From NCBI GenBank assembly GCA_002505765.1, contig DAVZ01000025.1, positions 1-43,481 of the forward strand: a stretch of DNA of 43,481 nucleotides, read 5' to 3'. Every line of letters begins with the position of its first letter. Position 1 is the first letter of the stretch. Positions 8,675 to 17,138 of this stretch are shown one piece after another. The notes under the pieces were generated by a model, which saw only the letters and a program-made list of their open reading frames with translations, was not told where the DNA came from and did no database searches. A program made the position numbers and the translations under genes. The DNA comes from Methanobacterium sp. UBA176 (GTDB taxonomy: Archaea > Methanobacteriota > Methanobacteria > Methanobacteriales > Methanobacteriaceae).

Positions 8675-8684
8675 ATAAATATAA
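8675..8684 (+). promoter_or_regulatory. probable TATA box of the ATP synthase operon
   Basis: ATAAATATAA-like sequence stands about 40 bases upstream of the ahaH start within the 184-base spacer. Transcription would begin near 8705, leaving a short leader that carries the GGTG site before the ATG. Confidence 0.45.
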
Positions 8685-8720
8685 TTGATCATAAACACTG
8701 AATAAGTCTTGGTGATTTAA

Positions 8721-9035
8721 ATGATGACAATATCAGAAGCTATTACTACCATTAAAAGGGCCGAAAATGACGCTAAAAAGCTTTTAGAGGATGCAAAGGA
8801 ACATGCAGTTGAAATAGTAGAGGGAGCAAATGCTGAATCAGTGAGTATCATGGAGAAAACTGAAAAAGATGCCTTGGAACTACGTAAACAGATCATATTT
8901 GATGCAGAATCTAAAGGAAAGAACGACGCCAACCGTATATTAAGAGAGGCTGAAAGCGAAGTATCAAAAATTAAATCACAAATAATTGATAAAATTGATG
9001 ATGCAACCAGGGTAGTCGTAGATAACATTCTTTAA
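8721..9035 (+). CDS. ahaH: A-type ATP synthase subunit H
   Basis: This 104-residue, almost wholly helical, charged protein is the H subunit that pairs with E to form the peripheral stalk. The right-handed coiled-coil pattern of alanine-rich 11-residue repeats is visible (AENDAKKLLEDAKEHAVEIVEGANAE, read here as several repeats). It is the first gene of the operon, as in other Methanobacteriales. The start has a second ATG directly after it; GGTGATTT lies upstream. Gene order and length make the call firm although helical stalk proteins diverge quickly. Confidence 0.85.
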   Translation: MMTISEAITTIKRAENDAKKLLEDAKEHAVEIVEGANAESVSIMEKTEKDALELRKQIIFDAESKGKNDANRILREAESEVSKIKSQIIDKIDDATRVVVDNIL

Positions 9036-9074
9036 TTAAATTTCTTATTAATAAAATATAGTATAAGTGATAAC

Positions 9075-11066
9075 ATGTTCAGACCTGCCAGAATGCGGAA
9101 ACTTAGAATAATTACCTTGGATTATTATTCTGATTCTCTTGTTAAATCACTACACGATTCAGGGGTTGTTCAGATCCATGATATCTCTGAAGGTATTAGA
9201 GAAGATGTTGAATGGCGTGAGATACTCAAACCATCAAGTGTTAGTCCTCATACAAGCAATATAATATCTTTTTTGGCAAGAATAACCAATATAACTGAAT
9301 TTTGGGATAGTATAGAAACAGAAAAGGTAAGCCCCTTAATGCTGTTAAAAAGTTTTATAAATCCAGAAATACCAGAGAAAACCGAAATAAAGGATTCAAA
9401 TAGAGAAGAAATACTTGAAAACTCTGATGATTTACTTGATAAAGTGGAATCAAGGACCGTAATCATTCAGCAAAGGTTAGAAGAACTTGAATCCAATAGG
9501 ATCCAGCTTGAAAGTGATTATAATTCTGCAAAAAATCTTGAATTTTTAGATATAGATATTTCTGACTTAATTGATACTGATTTTACATATATAATAACTG
9601 GCAGGATATCTCTGGAAACATATGAAAATTTCAAAAAAGAGATAAGCGATTTAACAGACAAAATAGTTCTTAGAGAAAGTGAGGGTGGAGAGGAGACTAA
9701 AAAAACTGTAGTTATTATAACTTTGAAGAATTATAAAGAAGAACTCGATAAAATTTTAAGGAAATTTGAGTTCGAGAGATTCGATATTTCAAGGCTTACA
9801 GGAAAACCCAAAGAAGCAATAAAGAAAATTGAAATTGAAATAGAGAATATTAAAAAAGAAAAAAAGAATCTAATAAAAGAAACGGCAGATATAGCAGATA
9901 AATGGAGAGAAGACATTCTAATTTTAAAGGAACAGTTAGAAATTGAAAGGGAAAAATGTGAAATATTTTCATCATTTGCAAAAACTGATAAAACCTATAT
10001 GCTTGAGGCATGGGTGAAAAAAAATGACCTGGACGAAGCTCTTGAAATAATTAAAACGTCAACTAAAGAACACTCTATAGTTGATGTTAAAAACCCGGAT
10101 GGTGAAGATAATATCCCTGTTCATCTTGAAAATCCAAGGTTTGCAAAACCATATGAGTTTATGACTAAGATGTATTCTCCACCACAGTACTCTGAATTAG
10201 ATCCAACTGTTTTTTTTGCCATAGTATTCCCCTTTTTCTTTGGATTTTGTCTTACTGATGGATTTTACGGTATACTCGTTACTATAGTAGGTTATATCAT
10301 TTTCAGAGGTTTAGGCAAAAAAAACAAAGTTCTTAGAAGTTTTGGAATTATTCTTATTGCCAGTGGTGTCTGGACCATCATACTTGGTCTTATTACCAAT
10401 GGGTTTATAGGAGATTTATTCCCAAATTATCTTGGAATAAACAATCCTGTTGTGATTCCACAGATAGATGCATTTGTAAATCCTCAAAACATTTTGATTT
10501 TAGCTTTAATTGTGGGAGTTATTCATATAACCCTTGGATTAATTCTTGGCGCTTATAATAATATAAAAAAAGGTTCTATTGGCGATGCATTGGGAGAACA
10601 GATTTGCTGGCTTATTCTCATATTAGGCGTTATTCTTTTAGGAGTTGCTTATCTCTTTAACATAGGCTCCATCTATATAGGGATAGGAGTGGCCATAATC
10701 GGATTGGTAATATTAATCTATAAAAATGGCGCTTTTGGAGCTATGGATGTGATGGGCCTGTTGGGAACAATTTTCTCGTATTCAAGGTTGCTGGCACTTT
10801 GTCTATCAACAGGGGGTATGGCAATTGCAGTAAACATCGTTGCATTTAAAGTTGTTGGTCCAATACCTTATATTGGAATAATTTTAACAATACTGGTTCT
10901 TCTTGTAGGACATTCAGCAAATGCCACAATTCAATCTCTGGGTGCGTTTATACATTCCATGCGTTTACATTATGTAGAATTTTTCAGTCAATTTTACACT
11001 GGTGAAGGTGCTAAATTCAAACCATTCTTTGCTAAAAGAAAAATTACAAAAGTAGAAGGTAAATAA
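9075..11066 (+). CDS. ahaI: A-type ATP synthase subunit I (a-subunit homologue)
   Basis: The 663-residue protein forms the ion-conducting stator. Residues 1 to about 360 are a soluble stalk-binding domain with two coiled-coil stretches. From about 375 on there are seven or eight hydrophobic helices. The half-channel arginines of A/V-type I subunits are visible in FSYSRLLALCLS and IHSMRLHYVEFF, next to the ANATIQSLGAFIHS helix. The C-terminus EFFSQFYTGEGAKFKPF is the typical end. The gene follows ahaH by 39 bases and is followed by a 109-base gap before the proteolipid gene. Confidence 0.96.
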   Translation: MFRPARMRKLRIITLDYYSDSLVKSLHDSGVVQIHDISEGIREDVEWREILKPSSVSPHTSNIISFLARITNITEFWDSIETEKVSPLMLLKSFINPEIPEKTEIKDSNREEILENSDDLLDKVESRTVIIQQRLEELESNRIQLESDYNSAKNLEFLDIDISDLIDTDFTYIITGRISLETYENFKKEISDLTDKIVLRESEGGEETKKTVVIITLKNYKEELDKILRKFEFERFDISRLTGKPKEAIKKIEIEIENIKKEKKNLIKETADIADKWREDILILKEQLEIEREKCEIFSSFAKTDKTYMLEAWVKKNDLDEALEIIKTSTKEHSIVDVKNPDGEDNIPVHLENPRFAKPYEFMTKMYSPPQYSELDPTVFFAIVFPFFFGFCLTDGFYGILVTIVGYIIFRGLGKKNKVLRSFGIILIASGVWTIILGLITNGFIGDLFPNYLGINNPVVIPQIDAFVNPQNILILALIVGVIHITLGLILGAYNNIKKGSIGDALGEQICWLILILGVILLGVAYLFNIGSIYIGIGVAIIGLVILIYKNGAFGAMDVMGLLGTIFSYSRLLALCLSTGGMAIAVNIVAFKVVGPIPYIGIILTILVLLVGHSANATIQSLGAFIHSMRLHYVEFFSQFYTGEGAKFKPFFAKRKITKVEGK

Positions 11067-11175
11067 AACAAATTAAAGAATAATCAATTAAAAATAAAAT
11101 CATGTATTAGGGATAACTAAATTAAAATCCTAATTTGATATTAAATCAAAGTAATATGATTATAGAGGTGAAAAA

Positions 11176-11655
11176 ATGGTCGAAATAAGTTTAGGAACAG
11201 CATTAGTAGCAATAGGTGCAGGTTTAGCTATAGGAATTGCAGGTTCACTATCAGGTCTTGGACAGGGTCGTGTAGCTGCAACAAGTGTAGGAGCAGTGGC
11301 AGAAGATCCAACCATGTTTGCAAGAGGAATCGTGTTTACGGCTCTACCAGAGACACAGTCTATATATGGTTTCCTGATAGGATTACTTCTTATTGTATTC
11401 TCTGGAATGATGGCTGGAGAGGCAGTACAAACTAATTTCGGTATTTTGGCCATAGGTGCAGGTTTAGCTATAGGAATTGCTGCTGCAGGATCAGCTCTTG
11501 GACAGGCCAATGCCGCTTCTGCAAGTGTAGGAGCAGTAGTTGAAGATCCAACCATGTTTGCAAGAGGTATTGTATTCTCAGCTCTGCCAGAGACACAGGC
11601 TATATATGGTTTCCTGATAGCATTACTACTTATTGTATTCTCTGGAGTAATGTGA
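11176..11655 (+). CDS. ahaK: A-type ATP synthase subunit K (double-hairpin proteolipid)
   Basis: This is the 159-residue rotor ring subunit. Two hairpins of about 80 residues are near copies: VAIGAGLAIGIA... at 11-45 and LAIGAGLAIGIA... at 91-125, each ending ALPETQxIYGF. Both halves keep the ion-binding glutamate (E59 and E139), unlike eukaryotic c subunits that lose one. Q30/Q110, L57, T60 and Q61 align by position with the Na+ ligands of Enterococcus hirae NtpK (L61, T64, Q65, Q110, E139), which suggests Na+ coupling. GAGGTG precedes the ATG by six bases. The halves also share long exact DNA repeats. Confidence 0.96.
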   Translation: MVEISLGTALVAIGAGLAIGIAGSLSGLGQGRVAATSVGAVAEDPTMFARGIVFTALPETQSIYGFLIGLLLIVFSGMMAGEAVQTNFGILAIGAGLAIGIAAAGSALGQANAASASVGAVVEDPTMFARGIVFSALPETQAIYGFLIALLLIVFSGVM

Positions 11656-11676
11656 GGATAAACAGAAGAATAAACC

Positions 11677-11704
11677 AGCGATTTTATCTAAATCGCTTTT
11701 ATCT
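11677..11704 (+). terminator. hairpin with T-run after ahaK (terminator or RNA-processing site)
   Basis: AGCGATTT at 11677-11684 and AAATCGCT at 11690-11697 form a perfect 8-bp stem with a five-base loop, followed by TTTTATCTTCT. It stands 22 bases after the ahaK stop inside the operon. That position suits partial termination or 3'-end protection, which would make more proteolipid mRNA than downstream mRNA. Confidence 0.5.
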
Positions 11705-11797
11705 TCTAAATGGAACATATATAAATACCAGGAAATAGTAAATTTTTGGAGAATGCTCAAGGAAATAGTAAATAAAAAATACAGGGGATAATAAAAA

Positions 11798-12421
11798 ATG
11801 AGCCCTGGAACAGAAAAAATATTAGAAAGTATATTCTTAGATTCCCATGCTAAAACAACTGAAATAGTTAATAAAGCTGAAGAAGAGGCTGAAAAGATCA
11901 TCAGTGAAGGTAAAATGAATGCTCAGAAAAAAAAGGAAGAAATTATGGAGAGCGCAAAAAGAGAAGCAGAAATAAAATATCAACAGATAATGTCAGATGC
12001 AAAATTGAATTCAAGAAGAAAAATACTTACAGCAAGAGAAGAAATAATGGAAGAAACCTTCCAGAGGGCTGAAGAAAAACTTAGTAAAATGGCTTCTGCA
12101 AGATCAGAAGAATATACCAGTTCCTTATTAAAACTCATAAAAGAAGCTTCATTGGAAATTGGAGGGGGTTCTTTAGAGATTTTCCTAAAAGATGGAGATT
12201 TTGAAAGTATAAATAAATCTTTAAAATCCATTGAAAAGGAGGTTTCTGAAGAGACTGGCAACGAAACTGTATTAAAATTTGGAGATACAATAAATACCAT
12301 TGGTGGGGTTATATTAAAAACTGAAAATGGTAATATTGAGGTCAACAACACAATTGAGGCTAGAATGGAGCGTTTCAAAGGTTTTCTACGATTAGAAGTT
12401 GCAAGGATTTTATTTGAATAA
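11798..12421 (+). CDS. ahaE: A-type ATP synthase subunit E
   Basis: This 207-residue subunit is the peripheral-stalk partner of H. The N-terminal half is a long charged helix (residues about 15-100, rich in EEAEKI, KREAEIKYQ and REEIMEETF). The C-terminal half is the globular head that binds the A3B3 hexamer, with the family feature GDTINTIGGVILKTENGNIEVNNT near 160-185 and the end RMERFKGFLRLEVARILFE. It follows a 142-base gap that holds the hairpin, so translation starts afresh here with GGGGATAA upstream. It ends 12 bases before ahaC. Confidence 0.95.
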   Translation: MSPGTEKILESIFLDSHAKTTEIVNKAEEEAEKIISEGKMNAQKKKEEIMESAKREAEIKYQQIMSDAKLNSRRKILTAREEIMEETFQRAEEKLSKMASARSEEYTSSLLKLIKEASLEIGGGSLEIFLKDGDFESINKSLKSIEKEVSEETGNETVLKFGDTINTIGGVILKTENGNIEVNNTIEARMERFKGFLRLEVARILFE

Positions 12422-12433
12422 GGTGAGATAAAA

Positions 12434-13579
12434 ATGGCTGATGCTTCAATATTTGGTTTTATTTCCTCAAATATGGTTACATTGATTTTGTTTGGTGCTG
12501 TTATAACAGGTTTAATTGTAGTGCTGATTTCAGTGAGAGAATTTTCAAAATTAGCTCCCTTTGCTTATCCAAATGCAAGGATAATGGCAAGGAGAGGGAA
12601 AATGCTTGATAAAAAGCAGATAGTTGAAATTATAGATACAAAAAGACTGGATGATATATATAATCTTGTTGGAGAAATGCCTGAATACAAAAAATACATT
12701 GAAAAATATCCATTTGAAAAAGCCATGGACATGCATCTTGCAGAAACTCATGAATTACTATTTAAAATATCTCCAGATAAATTTAAAGACTTTTTCGAGT
12801 CTTTTGTTAGTAAATGGGATGTCAGAAATATAAAAACTGTTATTACCGCCAAAGAAGCAGGTATGGATACTGAATCAATAAAAGATATTATAATTCCATT
12901 TGGAAAATTAAAGAAGGAAACATTAAATAGATTGATGGATGCCGAAAATATTGACGATATAGTAGATATCCTTAAGGATACAGAATATTATGATATTCTT
13001 AATGATGCAGTGCCTTTATACAAAGAAAAAGATATATTATTACCACTTGAAGCAGCTCTAGATAAATATTATTATGGAAAATTATTTGAAATTGTTTCTG
13101 AAGCTTCTAATGAGGATGAAAAGGTTTTACATTCCCTTATTACCAAACAAATAGACATAATCAACCTTAAAATAATTTTACGTGCCAAGTTCGAGGGAAT
13201 TGAATTCAAAGATATTGAAGATTACATTATTCCAGGCGGTTATCAGGTAAGCGAATGGAAGCTTAAAGAATTAATAGATGCTGAAAAAATTACTGATTTT
13301 GCAATTAAGCTTGAAGGAACTGATTATTATGATATTTTAAGCGATACAATCCCAGTTTACGAAAAAACAGGGTCAGTATCAGCTCTGGAATCTGCCTTAG
13401 ATAAATATGCACTTGAATTAGGCAGATTTTTATCAAAAAGGAGACCTTCAACTATAGGACCTAGTGTTGATTTTCTTACCAGAAAAGAGATCGAGACCAA
13501 GAATTTGAAAATTATTTACCGAGCAAAAAATGAGGGTTTCTCTCCTAAAATTATAAGAGACATGCTAATAGGAGGTTGA
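12434..13579 (+). CDS. ahaC: A-type ATP synthase subunit C
   Basis: The 381-residue protein is the V/A-ATPase d/C subunit that links the central stalk to the proteolipid ring. It has the internal repeats of this all-helical family: segments with IKDIIIPFGKLKKETLNRLMDAE, IEDYIIPGGYQVSEWKLKELIDAE and KIIRDMLIGG, each after a KxLKxIxRAKxEG-like helix (NLKIILRAKFEG, NLKIIYRAKNEG). Unusually, the first 25 or so residues are hydrophobic (MVTLILFGAVITGLIVVLISV), a membrane-like extension that many methanogen C subunits lack or have shorter. GGTGAG precedes the ATG. The stop is within three bases of the ahaF start. Confidence 0.94.
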   Translation: MADASIFGFISSNMVTLILFGAVITGLIVVLISVREFSKLAPFAYPNARIMARRGKMLDKKQIVEIIDTKRLDDIYNLVGEMPEYKKYIEKYPFEKAMDMHLAETHELLFKISPDKFKDFFESFVSKWDVRNIKTVITAKEAGMDTESIKDIIIPFGKLKKETLNRLMDAENIDDIVDILKDTEYYDILNDAVPLYKEKDILLPLEAALDKYYYGKLFEIVSEASNEDEKVLHSLITKQIDIINLKIILRAKFEGIEFKDIEDYIIPGGYQVSEWKLKELIDAEKITDFAIKLEGTDYYDILSDTIPVYEKTGSVSALESALDKYALELGRFLSKRRPSTIGPSVDFLTRKEIETKNLKIIYRAKNEGFSPKIIRDMLIGG

Positions 13580-13581
13580 GT

Positions 13582-13917
13582 ATGAGTAACAATCCATCCA
13601 AATCATCCATATCAGTTGTAGCTGATATAGACACAGTTACAGGTTTTAAACTAGGAGGTATAGACAAAGTTCACAGTGTTGAGAACCCGGAAGAGGCAAA
13701 AAAAGCTATAAATGATCTTATAAATCAGGGAACCTCAATAATAATTACTACAGAAAAAATTGGGGACGAATTAAGAGAATTTATTGATAGAGTTACTAAA
13801 AACAAGACACTGCCAATAATAGTAGAAATACCAGATAAAACAGGGCCAATTAAAAGAAAAACAGATCCAATTAGAGAGCTTGTAAAAAGAGCCATTGGTA
13901 TTGAAACTATAAAATAA
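13582..13917 (+). CDS. ahaF: A-type ATP synthase subunit F
   Basis: The 111-residue protein is the small Rossmann-like central-stalk subunit. It shows SISVVADIDTVTGFKLGGI at the N-terminus, a central SIIITTEKIGDELREFI and the conserved LPIIVEIPDKTGP. The ATG at 13582 is preferred to the TTG at 13576, since GGAGG at 13571-13575 is six bases from the ATG but touches the TTG. The ahaC stop lies two bases upstream, which implies coupled translation. Confidence 0.94.
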   Translation: MSNNPSKSSISVVADIDTVTGFKLGGIDKVHSVENPEEAKKAINDLINQGTSIIITTEKIGDELREFIDRVTKNKTLPIIVEIPDKTGPIKRKTDPIRELVKRAIGIETIK

Positions 13918-13959
13918 ATGTTAAAGATACTGAAAAATGGAATAACTGGAGGAATATTA

Positions 13960-15711
13960 TTGATTACAGGGAAAATTATTAAGATATCAGGGCCAGTCGT
14001 GGTCGCTGATGGTATGAAAGGAACTCAGATGTATGAGATGGTACGTGTAGGTGAAGAGAAACTCATCGGTGAGATTATTGAGCTTGAAGGAGATACCGCC
14101 ACAGTTCAAGTTTACGAGGAAACTGCAGGAATTAAACCTGGAGAAATGGTTGAAAGTACAGGTGGACCACTCTCTGTTGAATTAGGGCCCGGACTAATCG
14201 GTTCTATTTTTGATGGAATTCAGCGGCCACTTGAAAATATTAAGGTTTTAACTGGAGACTACATTGAAAGAGGTGTGGCTGTTCCTGCATTACCTAAGGA
14301 AAAGAAATGGAAATTCATACCAAAATTAAAAGCTGGTGACGAAATTGCAGGCGGAGATATCCTGGGTGAAGTTCAGGAAACCTCTTCTATAGTTCATAAA
14401 ATAATGGTTCCTCCAAATGCATCTGGTATTTTAAAGAACATTGCAAAAGAGGGAGAATACACCATAGAAGAAGATATTGCGGAAGTAGAAACCTCTTCAG
14501 GGGTTGAAAAACTGCAATTAGTGCAAAAATGGCCTGTAAGAGTTGGAAGACCATATATAAATAAACTCGACCCTGATATACCCTTAATAACAGGTCAAAG
14601 AGCACAGGATACTTTTTTCTCCGTTGCAAAAGGTGGTACAGCTGCTATGCCCGGTCCATTTGGCTCCGGGAAAACTGTGACACAACAACAGCTTGCAAAA
14701 TGGGCTGATGCAGATATAATTGTATATGTAGGGTGCGGAGAACGTGGAAACGAGATGACAGAAGTTTTAAAAGAGTTTCCAGAACTTGAAGACCCAAAAA
14801 CTGGTAAACCCCTTATGGACAGAACTGTTCTTATCGCCAACACATCTAATATGCCTGTGGCAGCAAGGGAAGCAAGCGTCTACACAGGAATTACAATAGC
14901 AGAATACTTCAGAGATATGGGTTATGACGTGGCGCTTATGGCAGATTCGACCTCAAGATGGGCAGAAGCTATGCGTGAGATTTCAGGAAGGCTTGAAGAG
15001 ATGCCTGGAGAAGAAGGATACCCAGCTTACCTTGCATCACGTCTAGCACAGTTCTATGAAAGAGCAGGTAGAATAACCTGTATTGGAAAAGAAAGTGAAG
15101 AAGCATCTTTAACTGTTGTTGGTGCTGTTTCTCCTCCTGGTGGTGACCTTTCAGAACCTGTAACTCAAAATACACTGCGTATTTCCAAGGTATTCTGGGC
15201 ACTTGATGCATCTCTGGCTGATAAAAGACATTTCCCATCAATAGACTGGTTGCAGAGTTATTCATTATATGTTGACAGTATATCGGAATGGTGGAATTCA
15301 AATGTAGGAGAAGATTGGAGACAAACACGGGATAATGCAATGGTTCTCCTGCAAAAAGAGTCAGAATTACAGGAAATAGTTCAGCTTGTAGGGCCAGATG
15401 CTCTTCCTGACCGGGAAAGAATAACCCTTGAAAGTACCAGGATGATCAGGGAAGATTTCCTGCAGCAAAATGCGTATCACGAGGTTGACACTTATTGTTC
15501 ACCAAAAAAGCAATATGGAATGTTAAAGACCATAATGGAATTCCATGAAAATTCGACAGCCGCACTTGAACGGGGTGCATCACCTGATGACATAATAGCT
15601 CTTACTGTAAAAGAAGATATTGGACGTATGAAATACATACCTGAAGCTGAATTTGATGGGGAAATCAAAAAGATTCAGGATGAAATAGTTAAACAAACTA
15701 ATGAGGTATGA
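13960..15711 (+). CDS. ahaA: A-type ATP synthase catalytic subunit A
   Basis: The 583-residue catalytic subunit hydrolyses or makes ATP at the A/B interface. It has the Walker A motif GPFGSGKT at residues 232-239, the family-specific bulge domain (about 115-200), ECGERGNEM-like YVGCGERGNEMTEVL, and the Walker B stretch VALMADSTSRWAEAMRE. No intein interrupts the P-loop. The frame opens at an ATG at 13918, but a TTG at 13960 is the likely start: GGAGG ends seven bases upstream, and the protein then begins MITGKIIKISGPVVV as in relatives. Three nucleotides of its end overlap the first possible ahaB ATG. Confidence 0.97.
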   Translation: MITGKIIKISGPVVVADGMKGTQMYEMVRVGEEKLIGEIIELEGDTATVQVYEETAGIKPGEMVESTGGPLSVELGPGLIGSIFDGIQRPLENIKVLTGDYIERGVAVPALPKEKKWKFIPKLKAGDEIAGGDILGEVQETSSIVHKIMVPPNASGILKNIAKEGEYTIEEDIAEVETSSGVEKLQLVQKWPVRVGRPYINKLDPDIPLITGQRAQDTFFSVAKGGTAAMPGPFGSGKTVTQQQLAKWADADIIVYVGCGERGNEMTEVLKEFPELEDPKTGKPLMDRTVLIANTSNMPVAAREASVYTGITIAEYFRDMGYDVALMADSTSRWAEAMREISGRLEEMPGEEGYPAYLASRLAQFYERAGRITCIGKESEEASLTVVGAVSPPGGDLSEPVTQNTLRISKVFWALDASLADKRHFPSIDWLQSYSLYVDSISEWWNSNVGEDWRQTRDNAMVLLQKESELQEIVQLVGPDALPDRERITLESTRMIREDFLQQNAYHEVDTYCSPKKQYGMLKTIMEFHENSTAALERGASPDDIIALTVKEDIGRMKYIPEAEFDGEIKKIQDEIVKQTNEV

Positions 15712-15713
15712 AA

Positions 15714-17108
15714 ATGGATATAAATATCAAAACAAGAGAGTACACAACCGTATCTGAAGTTGCGGGCCCTCTTATGACTGTGGAAGGTGTGGAAGGAGTA
15801 TCTTACGGTGAAATTGTCGACATTGAAACACCATCTGGGGAAAGTAGAAGAGGGCAGGTTTTAGAAGTTAGAGAAGGTCTTGCGGTTGTACAGGTGTTTG
15901 AAGGCACAAGTGACCTCAATACAGCTACAACTAAAGTCAGATTTACAGGTGAGACTGCAAAACTTGGAGTCTCCCTTGACATGCTTGGTAGGGTTTTCGG
16001 CGGTACAGGAAAACCTATTGACGGCGGTCCTGAAATTATCCCAGATAAAGAACTTGATATCCACGGGGCTCCAATGAATCCAACTGCAAGAGAATTTCCA
16101 GCTGAATTTATCCAAACAGGTATTTCAACCATTGATGGGATGAATACCCTGGTTCGAGGCCAGAAGCTTCCTATATTTTCAGGATCAGGTCTACCTCACA
16201 ATGAACTAGCAGCACAGATTGCAAGACAGGCAAAGGTTCTTGCTGAAGAAAGTGAGTTTTCTGTTATCTTCGTAGCAATGGGAATTACCCACGAAGAGGC
16301 AAACTACTTCATGAGGGATTTTGAGCGAACCGGTGCACTTGAAAGAGTTACAGTATTTATGAACCTTGCAGACGACCCTGCAATTGAAAGAATCATTACT
16401 CCAAGGATGGCCCTTACAACAGCAGAGTACTTTGCTTTCGAACATGATATGCACGTTCTGGTTATTCTAACCGACATGACAAACTACTGTGAAGCATTAA
16501 GAGAAATTTCTGCTGCACGAGAAGAGGTTCCAGGTCGAAGAGGATATCCTGGTTACATGTACACTGACCTTGCTTCTATATATGAGAGAGCGGGCCGTAT
16601 GATTGGTAAAGAAGGCTCAATTACCCAGATGCCCATTCTTGTTATGCCTCAAGATGATATAACTCACCCTATTCCTGATCTGACAGGATATATTACTGAA
16701 GGACAGATAGTGTTAAGTAGAGATATTCACAGGAAAGGAATATATCCGCCAGTAGATGTACTTCCATCCCTTTCACGATTGATGAGTGGTGGAATAGGTG
16801 AAGGGCAAACAAGGGAAGATCATAGTGGTGTTTCAGACCAGCTTTACTCTGCATATTCTGAAGGCCGTGATTTAAGGGATCTGATGGCTGTTGTAGGTGA
16901 AGAAGCATTAACAGAGCGTGACCGAAAATATCTAACCTTTGCAGACAATTTCGAAAAGGAATTCGTAACTCAGAGAAGAGATGAAGACAGATCCATACAG
17001 GGTACACTTAATCTTGGATGGGAACTTTTAAGCTTATTACCTGAAGCAGAACTTAAAAGGGTTAGATCAGAGCATATTCCAAAATATCACCCTGCACATA
17101 AACAATAA
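15714..17108 (+). CDS. ahaB: A-type ATP synthase regulatory subunit B
   Basis: The 464-residue non-catalytic subunit alternates with A in the hexamer. It keeps the F1/A1 fold, but the P-loop position reads SGSGLPHNELA instead of a Walker A motif, as expected for B. Other family blocks are REYTTVSEVAGPLMTVEGV, FMNLADDPAIERIITPRMALTTAEYFA and YPPVDVLPSLSRLMS. The second ATG (15714) is chosen because GAGGT at 15703-15707 is six bases from it and touches the first ATG at 15708. An RNA hairpin that includes the next ribosome site follows directly after its stop. Confidence 0.97.
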   Translation: MDINIKTREYTTVSEVAGPLMTVEGVEGVSYGEIVDIETPSGESRRGQVLEVREGLAVVQVFEGTSDLNTATTKVRFTGETAKLGVSLDMLGRVFGGTGKPIDGGPEIIPDKELDIHGAPMNPTAREFPAEFIQTGISTIDGMNTLVRGQKLPIFSGSGLPHNELAAQIARQAKVLAEESEFSVIFVAMGITHEEANYFMRDFERTGALERVTVFMNLADDPAIERIITPRMALTTAEYFAFEHDMHVLVILTDMTNYCEALREISAAREEVPGRRGYPGYMYTDLASIYERAGRMIGKEGSITQMPILVMPQDDITHPIPDLTGYITEGQIVLSRDIHRKGIYPPVDVLPSLSRLMSGGIGEGQTREDHSGVSDQLYSAYSEGRDLRDLMAVVGEEALTERDRKYLTFADNFEKEFVTQRRDEDRSIQGTLNLGWELLSLLPEAELKRVRSEHIPKYHPAHKQ

Positions 17109-17133
17109 CCTCCTTTATTTATTTTAAAGAGGG
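17109..17133 (+). promoter_or_regulatory. hairpin that could mask the ahaD ribosome binding site
   Basis: CCTCCTTTA at 17109-17117 can pair with TAAAGAGGG at 17125-17133 across a seven-base loop (eight of nine positions pair, one as G-T). The right arm contains the Shine-Dalgarno sequence of ahaD and the left arm begins right after the ahaB stop codon. A ribosome ending ahaB would open the stem, so this can couple the two genes. Such stems also arise by chance. Confidence 0.4.
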
Positions 17134-17138
17134 ATAAA

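Noticed and set aside
13918..13959. Longer N-terminus of the A subunit from an ATG at 13918
   Set aside because: The added residues (LKILKNGITGG) are actually the ribosome-site region; GGAGG is seven bases before the TTG at 13960 and the family begins there.
13960..15711. Possible intein in the A subunit, as seen in some archaea and yeast
   Set aside because: The P-loop GPFGSGKT is uninterrupted and the protein has the normal length of 583 residues.
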